This document shows positions 18,626 through 27,861 of a stretch of DNA of 64,000 bases, in pieces. A program made the position numbers and the translations under genes. Source of the DNA: Leuconostoc citreum (lineage in GTDB: Bacteria; Bacillota; Bacilli; Lactobacillales; Lactobacillaceae). The notes below the pieces were generated by a model. It had not been told where the DNA came from. It ran no database searches and saw nothing but the letters and a program-made list of their open reading frames with translations. Location of the stretch: positions 166,001-230,000 of the forward strand of contig NZ_PUFH01000002.1 in NCBI RefSeq assembly GCF_004354555.1, written 5' to 3'. Position 1 is the first letter of the stretch; each line of letters opens with the position of its first letter.

Positions 18626-19441
18626 ATGTCAGAAATTAAAATCGTTTCAATTGATATTGACGGGACACTGTTAAATGACCAACGTGAAGTGACGCCAGAA
18701 GTCAAACAAGCAATTAAACATGCGTTAGCACAAGATGTCAAGATTGTGATTACGACAGGAAGACCATTACCAGGCGTCAAAGGTATTTTAGCAGAATTAG
18801 GTATTGCTGGTGACAACCAATACGTTATAACTTATAATGGTGGGTTAGTTCAGACCGCCGATGGCAAGAAGACGTTATTCAGGCAGCCTTTGTCTGTGGC
18901 CGAATTTAAGAAAATCAATGACTTTATGGTTTCCAAAGATACGTATGTGCAAGTTGAAACACATGATGCTGCTTACACAACACACCATAAAATTCACCCT
19001 TGGGCTAGTTTTGAGAATAGTTTGGTTAATTTGCCACTATTTGTTTTGGATTCGGAGGCTGAATTGGAAAAAGTCGAGTTTATTAAGGCGATTGCCAACG
19101 ATGAAGAATCTAAACTCGATCTTGTGCAAGCGGCTGTTCCCGATGACATTAGTCAGAATGTCAATGTTATTCGATCAACAGCTAATAATTTAGAATTCAT
19201 TGATCGCCAAGCGTCAAAGGGTAATGCGCTTCTTGCGTTAGCAAAAAAGTTAGCAGTCAAGCCATCGGAGACGATGGCGATTGGTGATCAAGCAAATGAT
19301 TATAGCATGATTGAACAGGCTGGTATTGGGGTTGCCATGGGTAATGCAATTCCTGATATTAAGCAAATAGCTGATTTTGAAACAGCGACAAACAACGCGT
19401 CGGGAGTGGCGAAGGCAATTGAGCATTTCGTGCTACAATGA
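18626..19441 (+). CDS. Cof-type HAD-IIB phosphatase
   Basis: A 271-residue sugar-phosphate or nucleotide-type phosphatase of the Cof/YidA group. Motif I SIDIDGTLLND, motif II ITTGRPL, and motif III/IV AIGDQANDYSMIEQAG are intact, with the C2B cap in the middle (residues 80-190). Only GGGA lies before ATG 18626, and no alternative start exists in frame because a TGA at 18611-18613 bounds it. Substrate unknown. Confidence 0.85.
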   Translation: MSEIKIVSIDIDGTLLNDQREVTPEVKQAIKHALAQDVKIVITTGRPLPGVKGILAELGIAGDNQYVITYNGGLVQTADGKKTLFRQPLSVAEFKKINDFMVSKDTYVQVETHDAAYTTHHKIHPWASFENSLVNLPLFVLDSEAELEKVEFIKAIANDEESKLDLVQAAVPDDISQNVNVIRSTANNLEFIDRQASKGNALLALAKKLAVKPSETMAIGDQANDYSMIEQAGIGVAMGNAIPDIKQIADFETATNNASGVAKAIEHFVLQ

Positions 19442-19477
19442 CGGTAGCGTAAAAAATAAACAACGGAGGTTGTCAAA

Positions 19478-19975
19478 ATGAACGTTTTAATTAACGGTGA
19501 AGAAACAGCGCTAGTTGGGGAACCGCTAGCAGTCGGAGAGGCATTGCCTCACTTTAAGTTAGAAGACAAGAACGGCGAAAAGGTTAAAACAGTTGATTTA
19601 TTAGGTCAAGTAACGTTGATTTCTGTTGTGCCTGATTTGAATACGGGAACATGTTCACTTCAGACACGCCATTTTAATCAAACAGTTGATCAGTTTAAAA
19701 ATGTACAATTTATTACTATCTCAACTAATTCTGTGGCGGAGCAGCGTGATTGGTGTGCGGCTGAAGGTGTTAAAAATATGCGTATGTTGTCAGATGAACA
19801 AGAGTCATTTGGCTATGCAACAAAGCTTTATTTGCCAGCTAATGCTTGGGATACAAGAGCGGTTTATATCATAGATGCACAAGGTATTGTTCGATATGCG
19901 CAAATTGTATCTGAAGTGTCACAAGAGCCGGACTATGATAATGTTTTGGCAGCCTTAAATGAACTAACCAAATAG
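19478..19975 (+). CDS. tpx: Thiol peroxidase
   Basis: An atypical 2-Cys peroxiredoxin of 165 residues that reduces hydroperoxides with thioredoxin. The peroxidatic Cys lies in NTGTCSLQTRHFN (about residue 60) and the resolving Cys in RDWCAAEGV (about residue 94). GGAGG at 19465-19469 precedes the start. Catalase-poor lactic acid bacteria rely on such enzymes for peroxide defence. Confidence 0.95.
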   Translation: MNVLINGEETALVGEPLAVGEALPHFKLEDKNGEKVKTVDLLGQVTLISVVPDLNTGTCSLQTRHFNQTVDQFKNVQFITISTNSVAEQRDWCAAEGVKNMRMLSDEQESFGYATKLYLPANAWDTRAVYIIDAQGIVRYAQIVSEVSQEPDYDNVLAALNELTK

Positions 19976-19986
19976 TGTTTTCAGCA

Positions 19987-20026
19987 AAGAGCCTTATCTC
20001 ATATGATATATTGTAAGGTTCTTTTA
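19987..20026 (+). terminator. tpx terminator
   Basis: Stem AAGAGCCTTA / TAAGGTTCTT (one G-U), loop of 17, then T-rich. Confidence 0.8.
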
Positions 20027-20052
20027 TTGTGTTGAGATAGAGACCTTGTGGC

Positions 20053-20076
20053 TTTTAACAAGCTTTTTTGTTAAAA
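20053..20076. repeat. Perfect inverted repeat in the prs promoter region
   Basis: TTTTAACAA (20053-20061) and TTGTTAAAA (20068-20076), six-base spacer. The right arm overlaps a probable -10 box (TAAAAT 20072-20077), so it could be an operator. Confidence 0.55.
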
Positions 20077-20119
20077 TGAGTATGAACGTGAAATTTACAT
20101 AAAACATTTGGAGCCAGAC

Positions 20120-21100
20120 ATGCCAGAACCTAAATTGAAACTTTTTTCTTTAAGCTCAAATGAACCATTAGCGCAAAAGATTGCCGATGCCGTTGGTGTC
20201 CCATTGAGTGAAATATCTGTCAAACGTTTTGCTGACGGTGAAGTACAGATTAACATTGAGGAAAGCATTCGTGGGGATAACGTCTTTGTTATTCAATCCA
20301 CTTCGTCACCAGTTAATGATAATCTCATGGAATTATTAATTATGGTTGATGCCTTGCGTCGTGCATCGGCGAATCAGATCAATGTTGTTTTACCTTATTA
20401 TGGTTATGCACGTCAAGATCGTAAGGCACGTTCTAGAGAACCAATTACAGCTAAGTTAGTTGCCAATATGTTGGAACGTGCTGGAGCAACACGCGTATTA
20501 GCGTTAGATTTACACGCGGCCCAAATTCAAGGTTTCTTTGATATTCCGATGGATCATTTACAAGGTGCACCACTGCTTGCAGATTATTTAATTGAGTCAG
20601 GTATTGCTGACAAAAAGCAAGCTGTAGTGGTATCGCCAGATCATGGTGGTATGACACGTGCACGTAATTTAAATAATATGCTAGAACTGGAAGCACCAGT
20701 AGCAGTCATTGATAAGCGCCGTCCAAAGCCAAACGTTGCTGAAATCGGTAGCATTGTAGGTGATGTTGCTGGTAAGACTGCTATTATGATTGATGATATG
20801 ATTGACACGGCTGGCACAATCACGCAAGGAGCCGAGTTGATTATGGCGCATGGTGCCAAAGAGGTTTACGTGGTGGCTTCCCACGCAGTTTTCTCAGGTC
20901 CTGCTGTTGAACGTTTGCAGAATTCTGTATTCACTAAAGTTATTTTGACAGATTCAATTAATTTACCTGATGACAAGAAATTTGATAAGTTAGAGATTGT
21001 ATCGGTTGGTGAACTTATTGGTGAAGCAATTCGCCGTATTAGTAATAACGAAGCGATTTCATCCTTATTTAAGACACGTTTTCATCGGCGAACACATTAA
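20120..21100 (+). CDS. prs: Ribose-phosphate pyrophosphokinase
   Basis: Makes PRPP from ribose-5-phosphate and ATP for nucleotide, His and Trp synthesis; 326 residues. The regulatory/catalytic loop [20 protein letters not shown], the DHGGMTRA segment and the PRPP loop [16 protein letters not shown] are all present. TTG at 20108 opens the frame, but TTGGAGC around it is the binding site for ATG 20120. Confidence 0.97.
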   Translation: MPEPKLKLFSLSSNEPLAQKIADAVGVPLSEISVKRFADGEVQINIEESIRGDNVFVIQSTSSPVNDNLMELLIMVDALRRASANQINVVLPYYGYARQDRKARSREPITAKLVANMLERAGATRVLALDLHAAQIQGFFDIPMDHLQGAPLLADYLIESGIADKKQAVVVSPDHGGMTRARNLNNMLELEAPVAVIDKRRPKPNVAEIGSIVGDVAGKTAIMIDDMIDTAGTITQGAELIMAHGAKEVYVVASHAVFSGPAVERLQNSVFTKVILTDSINLPDDKKFDKLEIVSVGELIGEAIRRISNNEAISSLFKTRFHRRTH

Positions 21101-21118
21101 AATATAAATGTTAATTTT

Positions 21119-21147
21119 TAAAGGTCGATTTGGTCGGCTTTTTTTGT
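21119..21147 (+). terminator. prs terminator
   Basis: Stem AAAGGTCGA / GTCGGCTTT with a bulged G and a G-U pair, followed by seven Ts. Confidence 0.75.
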
Positions 21148-21224
21148 GCAAAATATTACAGTCTAGTGAAAAAATGATATACTTAGAGATAGACAAATAG
21201 TAGAATCATGTGAGGAGAACGTCC

Positions 21225-21932
21225 ATGAGTAAAATTTTGGTTGTGGATGACGAGAAGCCAATCTCGGATATCATCAAGTTTAATTTAACAAAAGAAGGCT
21301 ACGATGTAATTACAGCCGCCGATGGTCAAGAAGCTTTAGCACTTTTTAACGATGAAAAACCTGATCTTGTGTTACTGGATCAGATGTTACCAGAGATTGA
21401 TGGTGTTGAAGTCTTGAGACAAATTCGTTCTAAATCAGAAACACCAGTAATCATGGTAACTGCAAAAGACTCTGAAATTGATAAAGTTTTAGGCTTAGAA
21501 ATGGGTGCTGATGATTACGTTACAAAACCTTTTTCTAATCGTGAGTTAGTGGCGCGTGTTAAGGCTAATTTGCGTAGCCGTAAGGCCGTTTCCCAACATA
21601 GTGAAGAGGCAACTGTTCATAATGAAGACATTGCGCTGGGTGATTTAACTATCCATCCGCAAGCTTATATGGTGTCTAAGGCAGGCCAAGATATTGAATT
21701 AACTCATCGTGAGTTTGAATTACTCTATTACTTAGCACAACATATTGGGCAAGTCATGACCCGTGAGCATCTTTTACAGCAAGTCTGGGGCTATGATTAT
21801 TTTGGCGATGTGCGAACTGTTGATGTTACGGTTCGTCGTCTACGTGAAAAAATAGAAGACAATCCTAGTCATCCAAATTGGTTGGCTACACGTCGTGGTG
21901 TTGGTTACTATCTAAGGCCCGACGCTGAATAA
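21225..21932 (+). CDS. walR: Essential two-component response regulator WalR (YycF)
   Basis: OmpR-family regulator of cell-wall metabolism; 235 residues. The receiver domain has acidic VVDDE, phospho-acceptor Asp52 in [11 protein letters not shown] and Lys in VTKPFS; the winged-helix C-terminus ends with [17 protein letters not shown] and [15 protein letters not shown] at 21212-21217 marks ATG 21225. A TATACT at 21178-21183 is the likely -10. It heads the walRKHI operon. Confidence 0.96.
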   Translation: MSKILVVDDEKPISDIIKFNLTKEGYDVITAADGQEALALFNDEKPDLVLLDQMLPEIDGVEVLRQIRSKSETPVIMVTAKDSEIDKVLGLEMGADDYVTKPFSNRELVARVKANLRSRKAVSQHSEEATVHNEDIALGDLTIHPQAYMVSKAGQDIELTHREFELLYYLAQHIGQVMTREHLLQQVWGYDYFGDVRTVDVTVRRLREKIEDNPSHPNWLATRRGVGYYLRPDAE

Positions 21933-22021
21933 AAAAGCAAAAGCTAGCCTGTGAAAGATAGAACGGTTTGCTAAAGTCACCATCAAAAAGGTTTTAAGTC
22001 AATACCAAGGAGACAGACGCC

Positions 22022-22039
22022 ATGCGTCAGCAACTATGA
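22022..22039 (+). CDS. Five-codon ORF before walK (putative coupling ORF)
   Basis: ATG CGT CAG CAA CTA TGA. AAGGAG at 22007-22012 is correctly placed (nine bases) for this ATG, whereas nothing like a binding site precedes walK. The TGA overlaps the walK ATG as ATGA. It may act by termination-reinitiation. It could also be chance, but walK has no other start in frame upstream. Confidence 0.5.
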   Translation: MRQQL

Positions 22040-23907
22040 ATAGTACGACTAATTTTTTTAAATCCATACGCTTTCGTATAGCACTTGTTTTTGTGTTGTT
22101 AATGATTATCGCACTCGAACTTTTGGGTGCGTTTTTTGTACGTCAAATAGAGCGCCAAAACCTAACAACTTTTCAACAGCAAATTGCCTTGCCAAAGTAT
22201 GTTACTGATCAAATCACCACAGCTTTAAAGAAAAAAGACAGTAATGAAGGTAACCACGAGATCCAAGATATTCTGTCTAGTTTGAACAATACCAACTTAC
22301 AAGAAGCGCAAGTGATTGATAAAACGGGGACGATACGTGGGACTTTATCCGTTTCAGGACAGCAGACCATTGGTCAGAAAACAACTGATTTAAATGCCCA
22401 AAAAGCGATTGCAGGCGAACAGTCCTTTTTGAAATCGCGTACAGTTAATGAAAATAACGAACGTAAAGAATTATTAACAACGACATTAGGGTCCAATAAC
22501 GGACGAGGAAAAGACATTGTTGGTGTGCTTGTTGTTAAAGCAAGTTTAGCACCAGTCTATAAAAACATTGATAGTGTCATGCGCTTATTTGTGATTGCTG
22601 GTATTCTGGCGCTAATGGTCAGTATTGCATTAGCACTGTTCTTAGCACGAACATTAACGCGACCGATTGAGCAGATTGATGAACAAACAACCAAAATTGC
22701 TAATGGCGACTATTCAATGGTTAATCATATTTATGGTTCTGATGAACTTGGTCATTTAGCACAGTCGGTTAATGAGTTGTCAACACGTGTCGAAGAATCA
22801 ACGGAGACAGTGAATGCAGAGCGTAACCGATTGGATTCTGTTTTGACACACATGGCTGATGGTGTTTTAGCAGCTAATCGGCGTGGCGAAGTAACAATTA
22901 TTAACCAAGCTGCGGCAGATTTTGTTGGTGTTGATCGTGACGCAGCCATTGGCCAGAACGTCATTGAACTTTTGCAGTTAAAGGGCAAAAGAACGCTACG
23001 TGATATGCTAGAGAACTTAGATGATTTTCGTGTTGATTTATCTGATGATAGTAAAGATTTGTTGGTGCAAGCTTATGTATCGCTGATTAAGCGTCAATCT
23101 GGGTTTATATCTGGCTTAGTAGTTGTTTTGCACAATATCACCGAACAACAACGTATTGATGCTGAACGGCGCATGTTTGTGTCCAATGTCTCGCATGAGT
23201 TACGAACACCACTCACATCAGTTAGATCGTATGTGGATGCCCTTGCCGAAGGGGCAATTAATGACCCTGAAATGGCACATAATTTTCTGGGTGTGGTTCA
23301 AAATGAAACACAGCGCATGATTCGCATGATTAACGATTTATTAGAGTTGTCACGTTTAGACCAAGGAACCATGGCAGTTAAACTTGAAGTGATCAATCTC
23401 AATAGTTTATTTAACTTTGTTTTGAATCGTTTTGACATGATTATCGAAAATGATGCCAAGAATACAGAAACACCAAATAAAAATTACAGTATACAACGTG
23501 AATTTACTAGTGAGGATGTTTGGGTTGAAGTAGATCCTGATAAATTTACACAGGTATTAGATAATATCATGAATAACGCTGTTAAATATTCACCTGATGG
23601 TGGCGTTATCACAGCACGGTTAATTAAGACTAAAACGCGTGCTATTTTGAGTATTTCGGACCAAGGTTTGGGGATTCCTAAAAAAGATTTAAATAATATT
23701 TTTAACCGATTTTTCCGTGTGGATAAATCGCGTTCACGCGCACAAGGTGGGACTGGATTGGGCTTGGCTATTTCTAAAGAAGTTGTTGAAAAGTTTAATG
23801 GTCGTATTTGGGTTGATTCAGTTGAAAATCAGGGTTCTACTTTCTATATTTCGCTAGCCTATGTCGATGACGCCGAACTACAGGAGGCTGATTGGGATGC
23901 GGAATAA
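22036..23907 (+). CDS. walK: Sensor histidine kinase WalK (YycG)
   Basis: A 623-residue membrane kinase paired with WalR. Order of domains: TM1 (about residues 15-35), extracytoplasmic sensor (36-180), TM2 (about 183-205), HAMP, PAS (about 260-370), HisKA with FVSNVSHELRTPLTSVRSYV near 385, and HATPase_c with NNAVKYSPDGG, DQGLGIPK and GGTGLGLAI. Its start codon overlaps the stop of a five-codon ORF. Its 3' end overlaps walH by 11 bases. Confidence 0.96.
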   Translation: MNSTTNFFKSIRFRIALVFVLLMIIALELLGAFFVRQIERQNLTTFQQQIALPKYVTDQITTALKKKDSNEGNHEIQDILSSLNNTNLQEAQVIDKTGTIRGTLSVSGQQTIGQKTTDLNAQKAIAGEQSFLKSRTVNENNERKELLTTTLGSNNGRGKDIVGVLVVKASLAPVYKNIDSVMRLFVIAGILALMVSIALALFLARTLTRPIEQIDEQTTKIANGDYSMVNHIYGSDELGHLAQSVNELSTRVEESTETVNAERNRLDSVLTHMADGVLAANRRGEVTIINQAAADFVGVDRDAAIGQNVIELLQLKGKRTLRDMLENLDDFRVDLSDDSKDLLVQAYVSLIKRQSGFISGLVVVLHNITEQQRIDAERRMFVSNVSHELRTPLTSVRSYVDALAEGAINDPEMAHNFLGVVQNETQRMIRMINDLLELSRLDQGTMAVKLEVINLNSLFNFVLNRFDMIIENDAKNTETPNKNYSIQREFTSEDVWVEVDPDKFTQVLDNIMNNAVKYSPDGGVITARLIKTKTRAILSISDQGLGIPKKDLNNIFNRFFRVDKSRSRAQGGTGLGLAISKEVVEKFNGRIWVDSVENQGSTFYISLAYVDDAELQEADWDAE

Positions 23908-25213
23908 AAATCGCTTTTTTCAGAGTATCACGTTGGACTTTTCACTTGTTATTGCTATTATCATTTCAGTCGTGTTGACAGGCTTTATTTTTATTTCATT
24001 TGGCAAAAATGAACCATTAAAAAGTGTCAATGAACAGCAAGCGGAACAGCAATCACAAGTGTTTCGGCCAACACAATATATTGTTACTAAAGCTAATGGC
24101 AATCAATATATTGCCTTAACGCCTGCTAACACCCAAGTCAAAACGATTGAAGATGCTATTACAAAAGCTAAATTTTCAGGTGCCGAAACGAAGAAAAGCA
24201 CAACACATGCTATTCAAACAATATTATCTCAAAAGAAATCGCAAATTTTAAGGTATCCAGACGTTGTGCCAGTAACTTACTTTAATACAAGATATGGTAA
24301 AACAATTAACAGTGGGAAACCCTTTAACTTTAATTATTTTGTTTTAGCCTTAGATCAGTCGAATAAGGGGTATTTTATTAACACGAATGCAAATGAAGTA
24401 ACGACTGTTAATATTAGCCAATTAAATACACCTGATGTCTGGCAAATGGCAGCTAAGTTACCAACTGATGTCGGGGTTGAGTTTCATAAGTATCAAGGTC
24501 GTGTGATGTTGTCTTATCCGAAACAATTTAAATTACCGGTTTATTCTTACTTAGTTAATCAACGTGACCCGAAAACTTATGTTTCAGCTTTACTGGGAAC
24601 ACTCAACCAACTGTCGGTTACCCAAGAAGGCAGCAAGACAGTTTATACGAATAAGCTGAATAATCAGAAAATAACATATGATCCGTCTTGGGAAACTGTC
24701 ACATTTGAAGATAAAAATCCTAAAAACAAATTGCCACAACAATACGTTAATCGTCTAAACCTAGCATTTTCTCAGATTAATTTGCTTCAGCTTAATTTAA
24801 TGGATACGCGTTTTTATGAAAGTCAAGCTGGGGGTCAGAAAATTACCTTTAGAACCTATGTTAAGGGTTTCCCGGTGTATTTTCAGTCTCAGAGTGGGGC
24901 CATTCATATTGAGCTATCCAAAAATGGTGATCAAAAAAGTACTTATTCACTCAATGAAATCGGGGTACCCGTTCCTAGTAATCAGGCAGATGTCCAATTG
25001 CCAAGTACGGAAACAATATTAAAGCAATTACATGATGCTGGTGTGAAGTCGTCTGATTATGATTTCATTACACCCGGCTATGAATGGTTAATTAATCAAG
25101 ATAGTCAGGCAGCTGTGAATATGGTGCCCACATGGATGATAGAAACACCGACTGGCTGGCAAAGTGTCTCAGCATATTTGTCAAAAAAGCATGTTAATGC
25201 ACAACAAGATTAA
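23897..25213 (+). CDS. walH: WalH (YycH), regulatory partner of WalK
   Basis: A 438-residue protein with one N-terminal membrane anchor (LDFSLVIAIIISVVLTGFIF) and a large extracytoplasmic part. YycH proteins bind WalK with YycI and modulate its activity. The frame is open from 23861; ATG 23897 is chosen because AGGAGG at 23883-23888 lies nine bases before it. It overlaps the walK end. Confidence 0.88.
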   Translation: MRNKNRFFQSITLDFSLVIAIIISVVLTGFIFISFGKNEPLKSVNEQQAEQQSQVFRPTQYIVTKANGNQYIALTPANTQVKTIEDAITKAKFSGAETKKSTTHAIQTILSQKKSQILRYPDVVPVTYFNTRYGKTINSGKPFNFNYFVLALDQSNKGYFINTNANEVTTVNISQLNTPDVWQMAAKLPTDVGVEFHKYQGRVMLSYPKQFKLPVYSYLVNQRDPKTYVSALLGTLNQLSVTQEGSKTVYTNKLNNQKITYDPSWETVTFEDKNPKNKLPQQYVNRLNLAFSQINLLQLNLMDTRFYESQAGGQKITFRTYVKGFPVYFQSQSGAIHIELSKNGDQKSTYSLNEIGVPVPSNQADVQLPSTETILKQLHDAGVKSSDYDFITPGYEWLINQDSQAAVNMVPTWMIETPTGWQSVSAYLSKKHVNAQQD

Positions 25214-25225
25214 TAAGGAGGAAAT

Positions 25226-26005
25226 ATGCAATTCAAACGAATTAAAATATTAATGTTAGTTTTATTTGTTTTATTGGATATTTTTCTGTTTAATTGGTGG
25301 CGTGCCGGGCAGACAACTAACGAGCAGGTGGCTGATGCCAATGCTGATATTATTGCTGAAATGAAGAAACAAAACATTGTGTTACCAACATTTAGCCGTT
25401 CAGTACAATATAATAGCTATATTGCTGTTCAAAAAGCGCATAAAAATGAGATTGGGAAACTACCAAGCACGCTGACATGGGATAAAAATGGTGGTAATTG
25501 GGATGAACTGATTGCTCGTTTCAAACCTGATGATGAGATACATCGCGATGATTACGAGGCCATCACTAAACAAATTAAAGCAGTGGCTGATGATTCTGGC
25601 TATCATTATAACGCTATACTCAGTGCAGCACAGCCTGACGAAACTATAATTTATTCTCAACGAATCAATGATTTACCCGTTATGAATAGTGCTGGGACAA
25701 TGACATTTCGATATGGGAAAGACGGGAAGCCAGATACTGTCATAAAACGGCAACTCACTAATATTCAGGATTTGCGTGATGATCGGGCCACATTGACTGA
25801 AGAAGATGCGATTGTTTCATTATACCGGTATAATGAAATTGATCGTGGTGATCGCTTATCAACTGGATATTTAGGTTACGACAAGACGTTATCTGTTAAT
25901 GGGTATGATATTTATTTGCCTGTTTGGGTATTTGAGGTGAAACGGCAAAATCGTCATGCTATTTTGAAGATTAATGCGTTCACAGGTGACAATTTGTCTG
26001 AATGA
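25226..26005 (+). CDS. walI: WalI (YycI), regulatory partner of WalK
   Basis: A 259-residue protein with an N-terminal membrane helix (about residues 7-24) and an extracytoplasmic YycI domain; the WWRAGQTTNEQ segment follows the anchor. It works with WalH on WalK. AAGGAGG at 25215-25221 precedes it. The MBL-fold gene walJ (yycJ), which follows walI in many Firmicutes, is absent here; htrA comes next. Confidence 0.88.
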   Translation: MQFKRIKILMLVLFVLLDIFLFNWWRAGQTTNEQVADANADIIAEMKKQNIVLPTFSRSVQYNSYIAVQKAHKNEIGKLPSTLTWDKNGGNWDELIARFKPDDEIHRDDYEAITKQIKAVADDSGYHYNAILSAAQPDETIIYSQRINDLPVMNSAGTMTFRYGKDGKPDTVIKRQLTNIQDLRDDRATLTEEDAIVSLYRYNEIDRGDRLSTGYLGYDKTLSVNGYDIYLPVWVFEVKRQNRHAILKINAFTGDNLSE

Positions 26006-26069
26006 ACTTTAATATAATGTTAATTTGGCCAAAGTATAATGATTTTAAAGTAAAGAGTGGGTGACTAGT

Positions 26070-27209
26070 ATGACACAACAATCCTTAGCAAAAATTGTAT
26101 TAACTGGTGCGATAGCTGGTGTTATTGGTGGTGGTGCAATTTTGTACGGCCAGCGCGAATTATCTGATATCCAGACGAAAACGCAAAAAGTAAATACAAA
26201 AGCAGAGAAGACTGCAGCTATACCAACTAACGCTACGGCAACAACTGCGTACAACAAGATTTCAGATGCGGTTGTTTCTGTGTTGAATTTTTCACAAACA
26301 GGAAAAAATTCATTTTCCGAATCTTCGGAAGGATCCGGCGTTATTTATAAAAAGGCCAATGATGCTGCCTATATTGTTACAAATAATCACGTGATACACG
26401 GCGCAGCAAAAATACAGGTAATGTTGCATGATGGTAAAAAAGTTGAAGCGACGTTGGTTGGTAAAGATGCCATGACTGATTTGGCGGTACTCAAAATTGA
26501 TCCTGCTAATGTCACAACCACAGCTGCCTTTGGTGATTCTAGTCAAATTCAAGTGGGGCAAAAGGTCTTAGCAATCGGGTCACCGCTGGGATCCCAGTAT
26601 GCTTCATCAGTAACAGAAGGCATCATTTCGGCGAAGAAAAGATTAGTTGATGCTAGTTCTGAGAACGGCCAAAATTATGGTGGCTCTACAGTTATTCAAA
26701 CAGATGCGGCTATTAACCCAGGAAATTCGGGTGGTCCTTTAGTTAATTTTGCTGGCCAGGTTGTCGGTATCAACTCGATGAAACTATCATCTTCAGCCTC
26801 AGGTACGAGCGTTGAAGGCATGGGGTTTGCTATTCCTTCTGATCAAGTGGTTGATATTGTCAACAAATTAGTGAAAGATGGCAAGGTTACGCGACCAGCT
26901 ATTGGCATTGGCTTAGTTGAACTTTCTGCCGTAACAGTTGATGATCAGAAGTCATTGCTCAAAATACCTGATGCTGTTACTGGCGGTGTTGTGGTGATGA
27001 GTACCACGCCTAATGGCCCAGCTGATCGTGCGGGTCTAAAGAAATATGATGTTATCACAGCTATTGATGGTAAAAAAGTATCTGGGCAGGCTGACTTGAG
27101 AGAAGAACTTTATAAACACAATCTAAACGATACAATTGATATCACATTCTATCATCAAAATGATAAAAAGACAGTTAAAGTGAAACTAACACAAAAACTT
27201 GAAAGCTAA
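26070..27209 (+). CDS. htrA: Serine protease HtrA (DegP family)
   Basis: Membrane-anchored quality-control protease acting on misfolded exported proteins; 379 residues. One N-terminal hydrophobic segment (about residues 8-27), a trypsin-like domain with His in NNHVIHG, Asp in MTDLAVLKID and Ser in NPGNSGGPL, and a C-terminal PDZ domain (GVVVMSTTPNGPADRAGLKKYDVI). GTG 26061 is in frame nine bases upstream; ATG 26070 is preferred. A hairpin terminator follows. Confidence 0.95.
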   Translation: MTQQSLAKIVLTGAIAGVIGGGAILYGQRELSDIQTKTQKVNTKAEKTAAIPTNATATTAYNKISDAVVSVLNFSQTGKNSFSESSEGSGVIYKKANDAAYIVTNNHVIHGAAKIQVMLHDGKKVEATLVGKDAMTDLAVLKIDPANVTTTAAFGDSSQIQVGQKVLAIGSPLGSQYASSVTEGIISAKKRLVDASSENGQNYGGSTVIQTDAAINPGNSGGPLVNFAGQVVGINSMKLSSSASGTSVEGMGFAIPSDQVVDIVNKLVKDGKVTRPAIGIGLVELSAVTVDDQKSLLKIPDAVTGGVVVMSTTPNGPADRAGLKKYDVITAIDGKKVSGQADLREELYKHNLNDTIDITFYHQNDKKTVKVKLTQKLES

Positions 27210-27230
27210 CGTTACGCGTTAGCTTTTTCT
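27203..27230 (+). terminator. htrA terminator
   Basis: Stem AAGCTAACG / CGTTAGCTT, five-base loop, T-rich tail. Confidence 0.88.
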
Positions 27231-27327
27231 TTACCTTTAGTTGACAAAAGAAATGAAGTATGTATTTTCTGAAAATGTTGAAAACTGTGCTGAAAATGTT
27301 GATAAATCGGTTAAAAAGTCGATAAAA

Positions 27328-27709
27328 TGTGAATAACTCATATTACTGTGTGGATAAAAGGCTAAAAATTATAAATTTTTCTAAAATTCAGGCTACGTTA
27401 TACAAAAGAAGTATTTTTTGTTTAAAAAATCTTGACAATCATGTCTGCCGATAGATTATACGGTTTTTTTGTTAAAGTGATAATGAAATGAGAATTTATT
27501 GTCTGTTACGGTATAAATACCTAACGATTTCTGATTGACGTAAAGGTATTGTCAAGGGAACAAATGTGCTTATCCACAGTTGTGGATAAAAAAGTGGAAA
27601 ACTGTGGATAACTATCTTTTTTGAGGCAACTGTTTTATCAAATCGCATACATATAGCGTTGATAACGTTATCCACACTTTTAGTAAAAAAACGGTGCGCT
27701 TGTGGATAA
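27328..27709. promoter_or_regulatory. Cluster of seven DnaA boxes in a 650-base gene-free region
   Basis: No gene is present from 27210 to 27861. It holds exact TTATCCACA boxes at 27570-27578 (+), 27668-27676 (+), 27349-27357 (-), 27581-27589 (-), 27603-27611 (-) and 27701-27709 (-), plus TTATTCACA at 27328-27336 (-). All match TTATNCACA. Nearby are A/T-rich tracts (27361-27430), a palindrome GATAACGTTATC at 27661-27672 and inverted repeats at 27510-27521 and 27535-27555. This may be a DnaA-titrating or reactivating locus, or part of the origin region. A promoter with TATAAT at 27738-27743 probably serves rlmH. Confidence 0.85.
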
Positions 27710-27861
27710 AAAATTATGCGAACAGCGGGGTAATTGATATAATTGGCTTATGTCACCTTTTTGATGTTGTTGTTCGTGTGGACATCTTTAGAATCAGGGT
27801 CTGATACAAATGTTTGCTTAACTATTAAATTACTTAAGAAAATGAAAAATGCGGAGAAATT

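Noticed and set aside
27210..27861. The main replication origin
   Set aside because: The box cluster is origin-like, but dnaA is not here and genes do not diverge from this point; I therefore do not call it oriC.
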